DNA of 64,000 bases. Origin: Syntrophothermus lipocalidus DSM 12680. GTDB lineage: Bacteria > Bacillota > Syntrophomonadia > Syntrophomonadales > Syntrophothermaceae. Shown here in pieces: positions 34,920-44,835 of this stretch. Position numbers and translations under genes: made by a program. How positions within the stretch are numbered: the stretch's first letter is position 1; each line of letters begins with the position of its first letter. Below the pieces are notes generated by a model, which did not search any database, was not told where the DNA came from, and saw only the letters and a program-made list of their open reading frames with translations. Where the stretch lies: assembly GCF_000092405.1 (NCBI RefSeq), contig NC_014220.1, positions 1,736,001 to 1,800,000 on the forward strand, given 5' to 3'.

Positions 34920-36665
34920 TTACCGCACTTGGGCTTGGCCGCGGTAGATTTGTCCCCTAGCCGTATCCATGGTTATGGTTTCTCCGTCTTGGATGACACG
35001 GGTTGCCTCGGCGGCTCCAACGATGACAGGAATATCCAAGTTAATACCTACTATGGCTGCATGAGAAGTCAGGCCTCCCTGTTCCGTGATAATCCCCCCG
35101 GCCTTTTCCAACAACGGCATATAGTCCTTGTCTGTTCCGACTGCCACCACTATATCTCCCGGAGCAAACGAGCCCGGTTTGCCCGGATCCAGTATCACCC
35201 GCGCCTTACTGGTAACGGCCCGGCTACCTATACCCGTTCCCTTAACCAGCACCTTGCCTACTACTTGAACTCTCAGTAGATTGGTAGTCCCAGGGATTCC
35301 AGGAGTACCTGCGGTTATGACTACCAGGTCACCGGGGGAGATTAGCCCTCGCCTGACTGCGGCATCCAGGGCTGTTTCTATCATCTGGTCAGTTCCGTGG
35401 GTTTCCGGGACCGTGAGCGCGTATACCCCCCATACCAAAGTTAGCTTGCGTACCACTTCGGGTGAAGGCGTAGTAGCCACGATCGGAGCCCGGGGACGGT
35501 ACTTGGCCACCATTCTCGCCGTATGGCCCGATTTTGTAGCAGTAACAATGGCCGAGGCCCCCAGGTCGGTAGCGGTAGCACAGGTGGCATAACTGATGGC
35601 ATCGGTCACGGTACGCCTGCCTTCGAATCGTCTTGCCGCCAGCATGTTCTCATAGGGCAAAGCCATCTCCGTCCGCCGGGCTATTCGCGCCATGGTTTCC
35701 ACCGCAACTACCGGATATTTACCGGCTGCGGTCTCTGCCGACAGCATAATGGCGTCTGCCCCCTCAAATATGGCATTAGCCACGTCTGACGCTTCGGCCC
35801 GGGTGGGGCGCGGCACGTTTACCATCGATTCGAGCATCTGGGTGGCAATTATCACCGGCTTACCCTGAGCCCGGCATTTCTCGATTATAACCTTTTGCAC
35901 CAGAGGTACTTCTTCGGTAGGTATTTCAACCCCCAGGTCTCCCCGGGCGACCATGACGCCATCAGCAACCTTTATTATGTCATCCAGGTTGTCCAGCCCC
36001 TCCTGGCTCTCAATCTTAGCGATTATATCGATGTCGGCTCCCTTTTCCTCTAATATGCGTCTGATATCCAAAACATCATCGGCCGTCCTTACGAACGAGG
36101 CAGCAATGAAATCCATATTCTGCTGGATGCCGAAGTTAATGTCTTCGATGTCTTTCTGGCTCAAAAAAGGCAGGTTGGTTCTCACACCCGGCAGGTTTAT
36201 GCCTTTCCTTTCACCGAGTACTCCTCCCGCAACCACCTGGCAGACGATGTCGGTGTCGTTCGCCTCTAAAACAGACAGCTGGATGACGCCGTCAGCGATC
36301 AATATGCAGTCACCCGCTTTTACCTGCGAAGGTAACTCATGGTAACTTATCTGGACCTCGTCTTCGTTACCTTCAACCGGACGGTTGGTGAGAACGAACT
36401 TTTGACCAGGACGCAGCTCTATCTTACCTTCTTTCAAGGGCCCGGTCCTGATCTCCGGCCCTTTGGTATCAAGCATCAACCCTACTTCCGCATTCAGTTC
36501 CCGCGCCACCTCACGCACCATGCGGATGCGGCGCTCATGCTCATCATAAGTGCCGTGTGAAAAATTCAAACGGGCCACGTTCATGCCGTTGGTGATCAAA
36601 GCTCTTAGCCGCTCATAATCATCGGTGGAAGGTCCCAGGGTACAGATGATTTTGGTCTTCCGCAA
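34920..36665 (-). CDS. pyk: Pyruvate kinase with C-terminal PEP-utiliser domain
   Basis: 581 residues from TTG 36665, placed by AAAGGGGGG upstream and by the family N-terminus RKTKIICTLGPS. The pyruvate kinase core has ARLNFSHG, MVARGDLGVEI and TQMLESM; the last ~90 residues are a PEP-utilising mobile domain with GGLTSHAAIVG, the extension known from Bacillus and relatives. Makes ATP and pyruvate from PEP. 63 bp after pfkA in the same direction. Confidence 0.96.
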   Translation of the reverse strand: MRKTKIICTLGPSTDDYERLRALITNGMNVARLNFSHGTYDEHERRIRMVREVARELNAEVGLMLDTKGPEIRTGPLKEGKIELRPGQKFVLTNRPVEGNEDEVQISYHELPSQVKAGDCILIADGVIQLSVLEANDTDIVCQVVAGGVLGERKGINLPGVRTNLPFLSQKDIEDINFGIQQNMDFIAASFVRTADDVLDIRRILEEKGADIDIIAKIESQEGLDNLDDIIKVADGVMVARGDLGVEIPTEEVPLVQKVIIEKCRAQGKPVIIATQMLESMVNVPRPTRAEASDVANAIFEGADAIMLSAETAAGKYPVVAVETMARIARRTEMALPYENMLAARRFEGRRTVTDAISYATCATATDLGASAIVTATKSGHTARMVAKYRPRAPIVATTPSPEVVRKLTLVWGVYALTVPETHGTDQMIETALDAAVRRGLISPGDLVVITAGTPGIPGTTNLLRVQVVGKVLVKGTGIGSRAVTSKARVILDPGKPGSFAPGDIVVAVGTDKDYMPLLEKAGGIITEQGGLTSHAAIVGINLDIPVIVGAAEATRVIQDGETITMDTARGQIYRGQAQVR

Positions 36666-36728
36666 GGCGGGTCCCCCCCTTTTACTTCGTAAGGTCCTGT
36701 CCAGACCTGTTTCTCTCAAGCTCCAAAA

Positions 36729-37688
36729 CTAGATAGACAATATCCGAGCGATCTCGCAGATGTCGAGGTCAATATCCTTCTTGCCCTCGATGACCTGAGC
36801 CAAAGGCACATCAACAATCTTCATCCCTTGGTAGCCGGTCATCATATTTCCTTTGCCTTCTACGATAAGGTCAACTGCTCGTTTACCCATGCGTGACGCC
36901 AGGTTCCTGTCCATGGCACTCGGCATACCCCCCCGTTGGGTATGCCCGAGAACTGTAACCTTTGTATCCATGCCGGTTTTGGCCTGGATTTCTCTAGCCA
37001 ACGGGTAAGCGCCGCAACAGCCTTCGGCTACTACGATTATGCTGTGCAGCTTGCCTCTTTTCATCCCCTGCTTAAGCCTCTCCACGACCTGGTCCAAGTC
37101 AAATGGAACCTCCGGGATAAGTATGCTTTCGGCCCCGCCGGCCAGCCCGGCGGTCAATGCTATGTGTCCGGATTCCCGTCCCATCACCTCGACGATGAAA
37201 ATGCGCTCGTGGGCTGTTGCCGTGTCCCGGATTCGATTGATGGCACTCACCACCGTGTTTACCGCGGTGTCAAACCCGATGGACATGTCGCAGTAGGGGA
37301 TATCGTTGTCAATGCTTCCGGGAATGGCAACGGTATTTACTCCCAGTTTCGAGAACTCATAAAGTCCTCTTATCGTGCCATTGCCGCCGATACCGATGAC
37401 ATCCTGAATGCCTGCATCCCTTAAAGCCTCTAAACCCCGGAGTCTCCCTTTTTCTTCCATAAACTCTTCACAACGCGAGGTTCTCAAGATAGTCCCGCCC
37501 CGGTGAATTATATCCGCTACCGACCCCAGGGTCATCTCAACGAAGTCCCCGTTTATCAGACCCTGAAAACCGCGGGTAACACCGAAAACCTGGTATCCCG
37601 CGTATATGCCCGCCCTAACCACAGCCCTCACCGCTGCGTTCATCCCCGGGGCATCGCCGCCGCTCGTCAATATCGCGATCTTCTTCAT
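36729..37688 (-). CDS. pfkA: 6-phosphofructokinase PfkA
   Basis: 319 residues from ATG 37688 with AAGGAGGTG upstream. ATP-dependent type: AILTSGGDAPGMNAAV, GIGGNGTIRG, PGSIDNDI, MGFDTA-like SIGFDTAVNT, and the effector-site GHTQRGG. Note GGNGT instead of the usual GGDGS in the ATP loop; the Asp to Asn change falls at the residue that in E. coli PfkA binds the Mg-ATP, and Gly104 is retained as Gly. Pairs with pyk for glycolysis. Confidence 0.95.
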   Translation of the reverse strand: MKKIAILTSGGDAPGMNAAVRAVVRAGIYAGYQVFGVTRGFQGLINGDFVEMTLGSVADIIHRGGTILRTSRCEEFMEEKGRLRGLEALRDAGIQDVIGIGGNGTIRGLYEFSKLGVNTVAIPGSIDNDIPYCDMSIGFDTAVNTVVSAINRIRDTATAHERIFIVEVMGRESGHIALTAGLAGGAESILIPEVPFDLDQVVERLKQGMKRGKLHSIIVVAEGCCGAYPLAREIQAKTGMDTKVTVLGHTQRGGMPSAMDRNLASRMGKRAVDLIVEGKGNMMTGYQGMKIVDVPLAQVIEGKKDIDLDICEIARILSI

Positions 37689-37752
37689 CCCATCACCTCC
37701 TTGGCCTTTCTTTGGGGCCCTTTCCGAGGTTGGATTGATTTCTTTTCCCAAA

Positions 37753-37980
37753 CTACAGTTCTGTGGTAACCAAACCGAAACGAGTCAGTATTTCTGCCTT
37801 CCCTCTGACTTTGATGGCTGAAGTATGCTCGGTAAACTGGGCGATCATTACCTCACCCTTGTCAAGCTTTTCAGTATGGTGAAACTTGGTTTCCTTTCCC
37901 CGAGTCAGACCGATTATAGTGACGCCGTTTTCCAAAGCCTTGATTATCACATAATCTTCCCCAACGTAATCCCTCTCCAT
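37753..37980 (-). CDS. mtrB: Trp RNA-binding attenuation protein TRAP (MtrB)
   Basis: 75 residues from ATG 37980 with GAGGAGG upstream. It aligns over its whole length with Bacillus [40 protein letters not shown] and [16 protein letters not shown], including the Lys and KxR positions that bind GAG/UAG triplets. The Bacillus protein forms an 11-subunit ring that, with Trp bound, terminates the trp operon transcript. It sits between dnaE and pfkA rather than with mtrA or trp genes, and 14 bp after the dnaE stop. Confidence 0.93.
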   Translation of the reverse strand: MERDYVGEDYVIIKALENGVTIIGLTRGKETKFHHTEKLDKGEVMIAQFTEHTSAIKVRGKAEILTRFGLVTTEL

Positions 37981-37994
37981 ACGTTCGCCTCCTC

Positions 37995-40900
37995 TCATCT
38001 GAACCACACGTTTCCTCTGCCGTAGAGTGAAGATAGCTGCTGTTTCAAAGCCAAACTGGGCTGTACCCATAAGTTCTTGTCTAAACGAATAACTTTATTG
38101 GCTGAAAGCCGAAGGTATACTGGTATTTCTCCCGAGTAACCTCCCAGAATCCTGACCAATTCTGACTTCGAGTTCCCGGTGCCAGCCGCGTTCGATACCT
38201 GGATGTGCAGCTCCTTCAGTTCGTGAGAAACGGGATACACCTGGTTGACGGCAACCTCAACCGAATCATCCCGGTGGATAACCTTCCCTTCAATGACCAA
38301 AGCCGTATCCAGTTTTATCTGCCTGTAATGCTGCCGGTAAACCGCAGGAAAAACAACTGCTTCGACTTTCCCCGTGAAATCCTCGAGTACCAGACGAGCC
38401 CAAGGCTCCCCCTTTTTGCTTCGGCTCCTCTTCATAGCAGTTACCGTAGCCACGATCCGGACCACTTGGCCTTCATCGAGTTTGGAAAGTTCACTGATCT
38501 CATGTGACATCAGATATGGAATCACCTCGCGGTATTCCTCCAACGGGTTCTGAGAAACATAGAAGCCTAATACTTCTTTTTCTTTCTTCAGTTTCTCCTG
38601 TACACTGAATTCCCCTTTCGAACGGGGAACAGGATCCTGAACCACCGTGGCCGCGGCATCGTCAACAAACAGAGAAGGCTGTGCACTGTCCATAGCAGCC
38701 CTCACCTCAACAGCCAAGGCCAAACACTCGTCCAGTAGAGATAAGGCCTCCTTTCGTTTGAGTCCTAACGAGTCAAAAGCACCCGCCAGAATCAAGTTTT
38801 CCATGACCCGCTTATTCAACTGCCGCAGGTCCACCCGCAGGCAGAACTCGAGGAGAGAAGAGAATCTTCCTTCTTTACGGGCTTCGATTATGGATCTGAC
38901 CGCGTTAATACCTACGTTTTTTATCGCACCCAACCCAAACCTGATCCTACCTCCGGCTACGGTAAAATTCTCAAAACTCTCGTTGATGTCCGGAGGTAAG
39001 ATATCCATCCCCATGCGCCTGCATTCCTTCAAATAGTAGACCACCCGGTCCTGGTTATCGATGACGCTGGTGAGAAAGGCGCACATGTATTCAACCGGGT
39101 AGTGCGCCTTGAGATAAGCGGTCTGATAAGAGACAAGCGCGTACGCCGCCGAGTGGGATTTGTTGAACCCGTAGCCGGCAAAATGCTCCATCAATTCAAA
39201 CAGGGATGATGCCGTTTCTCTGTCAATCCCGTTGCGGTAAGCTCCTTCCACGAACTTATTCCTCTGGGCTGCCAGTTCGTCCGGTTTCTTTTTCCCCATA
39301 GCCCTGCGGAGCACATCGGCTTCCCCCATGCTAAAGTCGGCGAGTTCGCTGGCAATCCTCATGACCTGTTCCTGGTAAAGAATTACCCCGTAGGTTTCGC
39401 GAAGAATCGGCTCCAGTTTAGGGTGTAGGTATTCTATCGGTTGCCGCCCGTGTTTACGGTTAACAAAGTCCTCTACCATACCGCTTCCCAAGGGTCCAGG
39501 GCGGTAGAGAGCTATAATGGCGATGAGATCCTCAAAACTGGAGGGCCGAACCTCCTGCAAAAGCCGCCTCAAACCCTCGCTTTCCAGTTGGAAGACCCCC
39601 ACGGTATCGCCTTCCGATAGGAGTCTGTAGGTATCAGGATCATCTAGAGAAATATGATCGATGTCGATTTCGTAGCCACGGGTCTTTCTGATGATATCGA
39701 GGCAGCGGTCGATCACGGTCAGGGTTCTCAATCCCAGGATGTCCATCTTGAGAAGTCCTATCTCTTCCACCGTCTCCTTGGTAAACTGGGTTACTACATG
39801 CCCGTCTGCGGTCCTCTGCAGGGGTAGCACACGGCTCAGGCTTTCTCGCCCGATAACCACACCAGCGGCGTGAACCGAAGCGTGCCGTGGGAAACCTTCG
39901 AGAGCCCGGGCAGTATCCACTAGCCTTCGCACCCGAAAATCGTTCTTGTAGGCTTCTGCCAGGTCGCCCGAGACCTCAAGAGCCCGGTCCAAACTTATAC
40001 CCAGTTCTGCCGGTACCATTTTGGCAATGCGGTCAACCTCGCTGTACGGGTACTCCAAAACCCTCCCTACATCACGTATGGCCGCTCGGGCTGCCATAGT
40101 ACCGAATGTAATGATCTGAGCCACCCGATCGCTGCCGTACTTTTCGATAACGTAGTTTATGACCTGGTCCCGTTTCTCGAAACAAAAATCGATGTCGATA
40201 TCCGGCATGGTTATTCTCTCCGGGTTTAAGAAACGTTCAAACAGCAGTCCATACTCCAGGGGATTGATGTCGGTGATGCCCAGCACATACGATACCAGGC
40301 TGCCTGCAGCCGATCCCCTTCCGGGCCCCACCCTTATTCCCCTGTTCTTAGCCCAGTGCACCAGGTCTTGTACGATGAGGAAATAACCTGCAAACCCCAT
40401 TCGGTTGATGACATCCAGCTCAAGCCTCAGACGGTCTATAACTTTCGTACCGGGATGAGCAAACCTTTCCCGCAATTTCTTCCAGGCAAGGTCTTCGAGG
40501 TACGATTCGGCGGTAGCTCCTTCCGGTAAAGGGAATTCCGGCAGACAAAAACTATCAAATCCGAAATCAACTGAACACCTTTCTGCAATGGTCACAGTGT
40601 TGGTAACCGCTTCGGGTATATGAGCGAACAAGCTGCTCATTTCTTCCCCTGACTTAAAATAAAACTCCGGACAAGGGAACCTCATCCGCGATTCGTCCGT
40701 AAGAACCTTTCCGGTCTGGATGCAGAGCAGGACATCGTGGATAAAAGCGTCGTCCCGGTTGAGGTAGTGAACGTCATTGGTCGCCACTAGGGGCACATCC
40801 AGTTCCCGGCTCAAATGACACATAGCCTCATTAACCACCCGCTGTTCGCTCAAACCGTGATCTTGGACCTCTAGGAAAAAGTTGTTCTCACCAAAAACCT

Positions 40901-41390
40901 CTCGAAAATAGCCGGCAACCGCCCTGGCCTCCTCATAATTGCCAGCCAGAAGCAGTTCAGGTACCTCGCCGGCGATGCACCCAGAGAGCGCTATGAGCCC
41001 TCGGCCGTGCTGCTCTAACAATTCCTTGTCCACCCGCGGTTTGTAATAGAACCCCTCCAGAAAAGCCTTGCTTACCATCTGCACCAGGTTACGGTATCCG
41101 TCCTGGTTCTCGCAGAGAAGAGTCAAATGGTACAGAGCATCATCCACCTTGGGTGTCCGGTCGAATCTGTGCCGCGGAGCAACGTATACCTCGCAACCAA
41201 TAATAGGTTTAATTCCGGCTTTTCTAGCTTGTTTGTAGAAATCGATTACCCCGTAGAGAACACCGTGATCCGTTATGGCCAATGCAGGCATACCCAACTC
41301 TTTGGCCCTTTTAACCAGTGACGATACACGTACCGCCCCGTCCAAGAGACTGTATTCGGAATGGGTGTGAAGATGCACAAATCCTTGCAT
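37995..41390 (-). CDS. dnaE: DNA polymerase III alpha subunit DnaE
   Basis: 1131 residues. N-terminal PHP domain ([16 protein letters not shown]), polymerase palm with the catalytic PDIDIDF, fingers, tandem HhH, and a C-terminal OB fold ([23 protein letters not shown]). Main or lagging-strand replicative polymerase of the DnaE type in Firmicutes. mtrB and pfkA follow on the same strand. Confidence 0.97.
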   Translation of the reverse strand: MQGFVHLHTHSEYSLLDGAVRVSSLVKRAKELGMPALAITDHGVLYGVIDFYKQARKAGIKPIIGCEVYVAPRHRFDRTPKVDDALYHLTLLCENQDGYRNLVQMVSKAFLEGFYYKPRVDKELLEQHGRGLIALSGCIAGEVPELLLAGNYEEARAVAGYFREVFGENNFFLEVQDHGLSEQRVVNEAMCHLSRELDVPLVATNDVHYLNRDDAFIHDVLLCIQTGKVLTDESRMRFPCPEFYFKSGEEMSSLFAHIPEAVTNTVTIAERCSVDFGFDSFCLPEFPLPEGATAESYLEDLAWKKLRERFAHPGTKVIDRLRLELDVINRMGFAGYFLIVQDLVHWAKNRGIRVGPGRGSAAGSLVSYVLGITDINPLEYGLLFERFLNPERITMPDIDIDFCFEKRDQVINYVIEKYGSDRVAQIITFGTMAARAAIRDVGRVLEYPYSEVDRIAKMVPAELGISLDRALEVSGDLAEAYKNDFRVRRLVDTARALEGFPRHASVHAAGVVIGRESLSRVLPLQRTADGHVVTQFTKETVEEIGLLKMDILGLRTLTVIDRCLDIIRKTRGYEIDIDHISLDDPDTYRLLSEGDTVGVFQLESEGLRRLLQEVRPSSFEDLIAIIALYRPGPLGSGMVEDFVNRKHGRQPIEYLHPKLEPILRETYGVILYQEQVMRIASELADFSMGEADVLRRAMGKKKPDELAAQRNKFVEGAYRNGIDRETASSLFELMEHFAGYGFNKSHSAAYALVSYQTAYLKAHYPVEYMCAFLTSVIDNQDRVVYYLKECRRMGMDILPPDINESFENFTVAGGRIRFGLGAIKNVGINAVRSIIEARKEGRFSSLLEFCLRVDLRQLNKRVMENLILAGAFDSLGLKRKEALSLLDECLALAVEVRAAMDSAQPSLFVDDAAATVVQDPVPRSKGEFSVQEKLKKEKEVLGFYVSQNPLEEYREVIPYLMSHEISELSKLDEGQVVRIVATVTAMKRSRSKKGEPWARLVLEDFTGKVEAVVFPAVYRQHYRQIKLDTALVIEGKVIHRDDSVEVAVNQVYPVSHELKELHIQVSNAAGTGNSKSELVRILGGYSGEIPVYLRLSANKVIRLDKNLWVQPSLALKQQLSSLYGRGNVWFR

Positions 41391-41434
41391 GGAACCACCT
41401 GTGTTTCGTTATTTTTGTGTTTCGCTTTTTTTAG

Positions 41435-41629
41435 TCAAATCCTTCTCAAACGGCTGTTCAGAATTCCTCCTACCCGGCCGCACTCAGCCAAAGTCAAAGC
41501 CTTCCAGCCTTCACGTTCCACTTTCTCCAGGAGACCGAGTTCCGCGAGTATCTCGAGTTTAAGCTTCTCTACCGGAGTCAGTTTTGCCTTAGCACCTGGG
41601 CCCTTACCCGTGTTCCTGTTTTTGTTCAT
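41435..41629 (-). CDS. Alpha/beta-type small acid-soluble spore protein
   Basis: 64 residues, GGAGGAG before the ATG. A basic, Gly-rich N-terminus is followed by LKLEILAELGLLEKVEREGW and LTLAECGRVGGI, the paired alpha/beta SASP signatures (the E-x-A-x-E-L-G region with the GPR cleavage site, and the G-R-x-G-G DNA-binding segment). Coats spore DNA. Evidence that the organism forms endospores. Confidence 0.88.
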   Translation of the reverse strand: MNKNRNTGKGPGAKAKLTPVEKLKLEILAELGLLEKVEREGWKALTLAECGRVGGILNSRLRRI

Positions 41630-41672
41630 CCCTATCTCCTCCGGTAATAGCTTTGCCCAGGAACCAGCAACC

Positions 41673-41975
41673 TTAATCTTGAAATGCAGCTAACGAAGTC
41701 TTGACCGCATCCATCCCCGCAACGTAATAAGCTAACCGCAGGGCCTCGCAGATCTCCATGTCCGTGGCACCGGCTCCCCGTGCCTGAGCCGCCAGTACTT
41801 TTACCCCTTCCTGAGCCCCCTTGTACGCATCCAGGGCCAAGGTAATCAGGTATTTCGTCTTAGCATCAAGGGCACCGGGAGTCATGGCCAGTTCTACAAC
41901 CGCTTTTAACTGTTGATAAAACACAGGATCGATATCTCTCATTTTCTCTACAAACCAGGGTATCCTTACCTCCAT
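41673..41975 (-). CDS. Carboxymuconolactone decarboxylase-family protein without Cys pair
   Basis: 100 residues of the CMD/AhpD-like helical fold (TPGALDAKTKYLITLALDAYKGAQEG...ARGAGATDMEICEALRLAYYVAG). The CxxC found in the peroxidase members is not present in the YKGAQEGV segment, so a thiol peroxidase role is unlikely. Small members lacking it are common in anaerobes and are of unknown use. Confidence 0.8.
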   Translation of the reverse strand: MEVRIPWFVEKMRDIDPVFYQQLKAVVELAMTPGALDAKTKYLITLALDAYKGAQEGVKVLAAQARGAGATDMEICEALRLAYYVAGMDAVKTSLAAFQD

Positions 41976-42103
41976 GGCAAAAGCTCGCCTCCCCTTGTCA
42001 CAAAAATGTTGCCTTTCGAAACTATCGGCCTCAACTCACAACTGCAAAATCGTTATCCTGAAACCATTATAAAGGAAGTTTCTCCCTCTATAAACCTGCG
42101 ATC

Positions 42104-42158
42104 AGGGGGACGGTTCTGTTGTGATCACTTTTAGTGATCACAACAGAACCGTCCCCCT
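42104..42158. repeat. Perfect 26-bp inverted repeat with 3-nt loop
   Basis: The left arm 42104-42129 and right arm 42133-42158 are exact reverse complements. Each arm contains GGGGGACGGTTCTGTTGTGA, a sequence I recall as a dispersed REP-like motif in Clostridia. It is followed by AAAAATTTTTT, so it could also terminate plus-strand transcription. Confidence 0.85.
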
Positions 42159-42249
42159 GTGCCGAAAAATTTTTTCATTGCTTGCAGGTATTTTTTGTTA
42201 TCTGTAGAAATACTTTACATGCCTAACCTGGAGAAAGGAGGTATTACCT

Positions 42250-42684
42250 TTGTTCAGCCACCTGATTGGCAAGCCGCTCAAACGTTATGATATTTCGGTT
42301 TTTGAAAACTACCCTCCTGAGGCCATCCTAGAGTACCACCATCATCGGGATCTAGAAATCGAATTTCAAACCTACCGCCTGCTCAAAGAAAAAGCTTCTT
42401 GTCAGGAATCAGAAAACCCGGTTGTCGCATCGTGGGTCTCGTTTTTCGACGAGGTTCTGAAAGCAAAAGAAGACCTTGAAATGAATTTGGACAACAGTTT
42501 CCTACCCGTTCTTGGTCCATACTATTACCCCAGGACTAATACCACCGTTTTCTTTACCTCCTACACGCCTGCAACCGAATGTGTGAACGCGACAGACCTT
42601 CAGTACCTGTGTTCACTAGCCGAGCCCCCCTTGCCCAACGATAAAGTGGTCAAACACTACCAATCCATCAAGAAATTAACGTGA
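42250..42684 (+). CDS. Hypothetical protein (first of a two-gene unit)
   Basis: 144 residues, TTG start with AGAAAGGAGG nine bases upstream. Acidic, soluble, rich in aromatic residues (ILEYHHHRDLEIEF; PVLGPYYYPRTNTTVFF). No membrane segment, signal peptide or recognisable motif. It is 19 bp ahead of the coiled-coil gene at 42704 and probably cotranscribed with it. Confidence 0.6.
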   Translation: MFSHLIGKPLKRYDISVFENYPPEAILEYHHHRDLEIEFQTYRLLKEKASCQESENPVVASWVSFFDEVLKAKEDLEMNLDNSFLPVLGPYYYPRTNTTVFFTSYTPATECVNATDLQYLCSLAEPPLPNDKVVKHYQSIKKLT

Positions 42685-42703
42685 TTAGCGGGAGGAGTCA
42701 ATA

Positions 42704-43588
42704 ATGAAGCCTAAGCCTGAACCTTTGGTGAACATTGAAATGTGCCTGCTCGCTCACCATGAATTCAAAATATTGTCAGACAAGGTGAGTTATTACAAAG
42801 CTCTCATACGGGAAAGAATGAAATTTATTCGTCACCCGGACATAACCCCTAAAGAGCCGGAGCCACCGGGAGAAAAACCGGACAAGCCTTCTCCGCCTGA
42901 ACGACGTATCCTAAATTACATTCCACTGGTAACCAGGCGTAAAAAGCTGGAGTACGAAAAGGCCTGCGAAGAGTATAACCACAGGCTCAAAGAATACTAC
43001 ATTGCCTACAAGGAATACGAAAAGGCGTGTGACCGTTATAAAGAAGCTTTGCAAAGGTGGGAGACTGATAGAGAGGCCCTGCTCACCCAGAGCCAGGAAG
43101 ACATTAAGCTGGCCAGGAAAAACCTCAAAAAAGCGAGCAGACTGCTGAAAATGTACCTGGAAGTCATTGAAAATTCCCAAATACACCCCGCATACAGGCA
43201 ACCCGAAACCCTCGAGAAGTTCAAGTCCTACTTAGAAACCGGACGGGCTTCAACCGTGCAGGAATGCATAAACCTGTACGAAACTGAAATAACCTGGCAG
43301 CAACTCCGGGGGAGCCAAGAGAGGATGGAAAACCAGTTAACCGCCACCATTCACTTCATCCAAAATGACCTTACCCGGGCAACGGCGCAAGTGGCCTGTA
43401 TCGAAGATGCTTCTGTAGCACCAAAACAGGGCAATAACGATAGCCCCATTCTTGCAAAATTAATCATCAGGTCGCGTGGGAAGGCTCCGCCTTCAGTCCC
43501 AGAATTCGGCGTTAACCGTATAAGCCATCCCCCTAAGAACCTCATTGCTTCCCTAAGGTATCGGGTGCTCAGGTTGCCACCCTTGTGA
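42704..43588 (+). CDS. Hypothetical coiled-coil protein
   Basis: 294 residues, GGGAGGAG before the ATG. A Pro/Glu/Lys-rich linker (about 48-68: PKEPEPPGEKPDKP) separates an N-terminal helix from a long charged coiled coil (about 75-165, heptads of EYEKAC and KNLKKASRLL type). A second helical part covers 185-235 and the C-terminus is basic. No signal peptide. Probably structural or a scaffold; no family recognised. Followed directly by tRNA-Pro. Confidence 0.6.
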   Translation: MKPKPEPLVNIEMCLLAHHEFKILSDKVSYYKALIRERMKFIRHPDITPKEPEPPGEKPDKPSPPERRILNYIPLVTRRKKLEYEKACEEYNHRLKEYYIAYKEYEKACDRYKEALQRWETDREALLTQSQEDIKLARKNLKKASRLLKMYLEVIENSQIHPAYRQPETLEKFKSYLETGRASTVQECINLYETEITWQQLRGSQERMENQLTATIHFIQNDLTRATAQVACIEDASVAPKQGNNDSPILAKLIIRSRGKAPPSVPEFGVNRISHPPKNLIASLRYRVLRLPPL

Positions 43589-43658
43589 ACACCCTTGATT
43601 TTCTTCAATCCCGGTGATAAGATTTTAGGTGTCAGTTTCACAACGTATATATGGTCAC

Positions 43659-43735
43659 CGGGATGTGGCTCAGCTTGGTAGAGCGCCTGGTTCGGGACCA
43701 GGAGGTCGCTGGTTCAAATCCAGTCATCCCGACCA
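43659..43735 (+). tRNA. tRNA-Pro (anticodon CGG), CCA encoded
   Basis: Acceptor CGGGATG/CATCCCG; anticodon stem CCTGG/CCAGG with loop TTCGGGA, anticodon CGG; T arm GTTCAAATC; A73 and encoded CCA. Confidence 0.96.
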
Positions 43736-43742
43736 TGGAAAC

Positions 43743-43777
43743 AAAGGACTTCAATCATAGAAGTCCTTTATTTTTTC
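43743..43777 (+). terminator. Terminator after tRNA-Pro
   Basis: AAAGGACTTC, a 7-nt loop, GAAGTCCTTT, then ATTTTTT. Confidence 0.85.
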
Positions 43778-43984
43778 CGTCTCAATTGCGCCTCTGGTAC
43801 ACACCAGCACACGATCTACCCCGCCTGTCCGTACTTGCGAAACAAATGCCAACACTGCTTCCGGGGTCTCAGCTGGGGTTAAGTCCAGAATTCGTTTACC
43901 GTAAAATCTAATCTTGAGTATAATACTCTTGCTCCTGCCGAATCAGGTTTGAGGACCGTGTAGCACCGCTGCCTGGCAGAGGCG

Positions 43985-44272
43985 TTACTCTTCACCGAGC
44001 CATAACTCCTGGTAGTTGTTGCTTGCCGCACCCGCCCGGTATTTGTTTTGGATATCCTGGACCTGCGGAACCAAGCTCTGAATACGTTCGCGGATATTCC
44101 GCTCTGTGGCCTCGTCTATTACCACAACTCTGTCTTCATCTAACTCGACCCCAATTTGCAGGTTACCACTTCGAGGATCAGCGGTTACCAACAATCCTTC
44201 GTACTGTTCTTTGGCAAACTCCTTTCCCCCTAAGAACTCTCTCTTGCTTACTACCTGACCTTTTCTGGCCAT
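43985..44272 (-). CDS. Hypothetical small charged protein
   Basis: 95 residues, GGAAGGAAA before the ATG. No cysteine, membrane segment or signal peptide; beta-rich middle (LLVTADPRSGNLQIGVELDEDRVVVIDE) followed by a helix. Monocistronic. No family recognised. Confidence 0.6.
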   Translation of the reverse strand: MARKGQVVSKREFLGGKEFAKEQYEGLLVTADPRSGNLQIGVELDEDRVVVIDEATERNIRERIQSLVPQVQDIQNKYRAGAASNNYQELWLGEE

Positions 44273-44562
44273 TTTCCTTCCTCCTTCGGTTTATATTCAT
44301 GAGGTAGTCTTTCCCGAATACAAGGCAGTGTATACTAAAGGGTCCTTAGGAGGGTCATCGCCATCCATTAAACCGGATCTGTTTGAGTTTCCTTTCTTAA
44401 GGCTGGAGTTATTACTTTGCTACTAGAAGTACTTTTTGTAGTAATTATATAAATTTTAGGAGAACCTAGCAGGAACTGGACAGATGGTGTATAATAATTT
44501 TCGGTGTGTGCGTCTGCTGTCTCTTGCAGTAAATATCTAGAGTAAAGGCAGGATGTTTGGAC

Positions 44563-44835
44563 ATGCAGGTCGGAAAAAACGACTCTTTATCTAGAGCTAT
44601 AGCTAAGATCGAAATTTTGTCGCTTTTCAGGCAATATCCACATACGAGAGACACCTTGGAAGGGCTCACTCGTCGGCTTTGGCTCGATGCGGAACCTGTA
44701 AGATCGGTCCTGGAAGACCTGGTCAGTTTGGGTATCATTACCAAGTCTGGCCATGGGCAACAATCCGTTTACCGCCTGAGAGTATCTTATTCCACTTCTG
44801 AAGAACAAGACTGCGGTTTGGCGGGGGAACACTGA
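44563..44835 (+). CDS. Winged-helix-like small protein
   Basis: 90 residues from ATG 44563. IEILSLFRQYPHTRDTLEGLTRRLWLDAEPVRSVLEDLVSLGIITKSG reads as a winged helix with recognition helix near 45-55 and a wing near 60-75. It could bind DNA or serve as a protein-protein module. Its TGA overlaps the ATG of the next gene (TGATG), so translation is coupled. Confidence 0.65.
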   Translation: MQVGKNDSLSRAIAKIEILSLFRQYPHTRDTLEGLTRRLWLDAEPVRSVLEDLVSLGIITKSGHGQQSVYRLRVSYSTSEEQDCGLAGEH

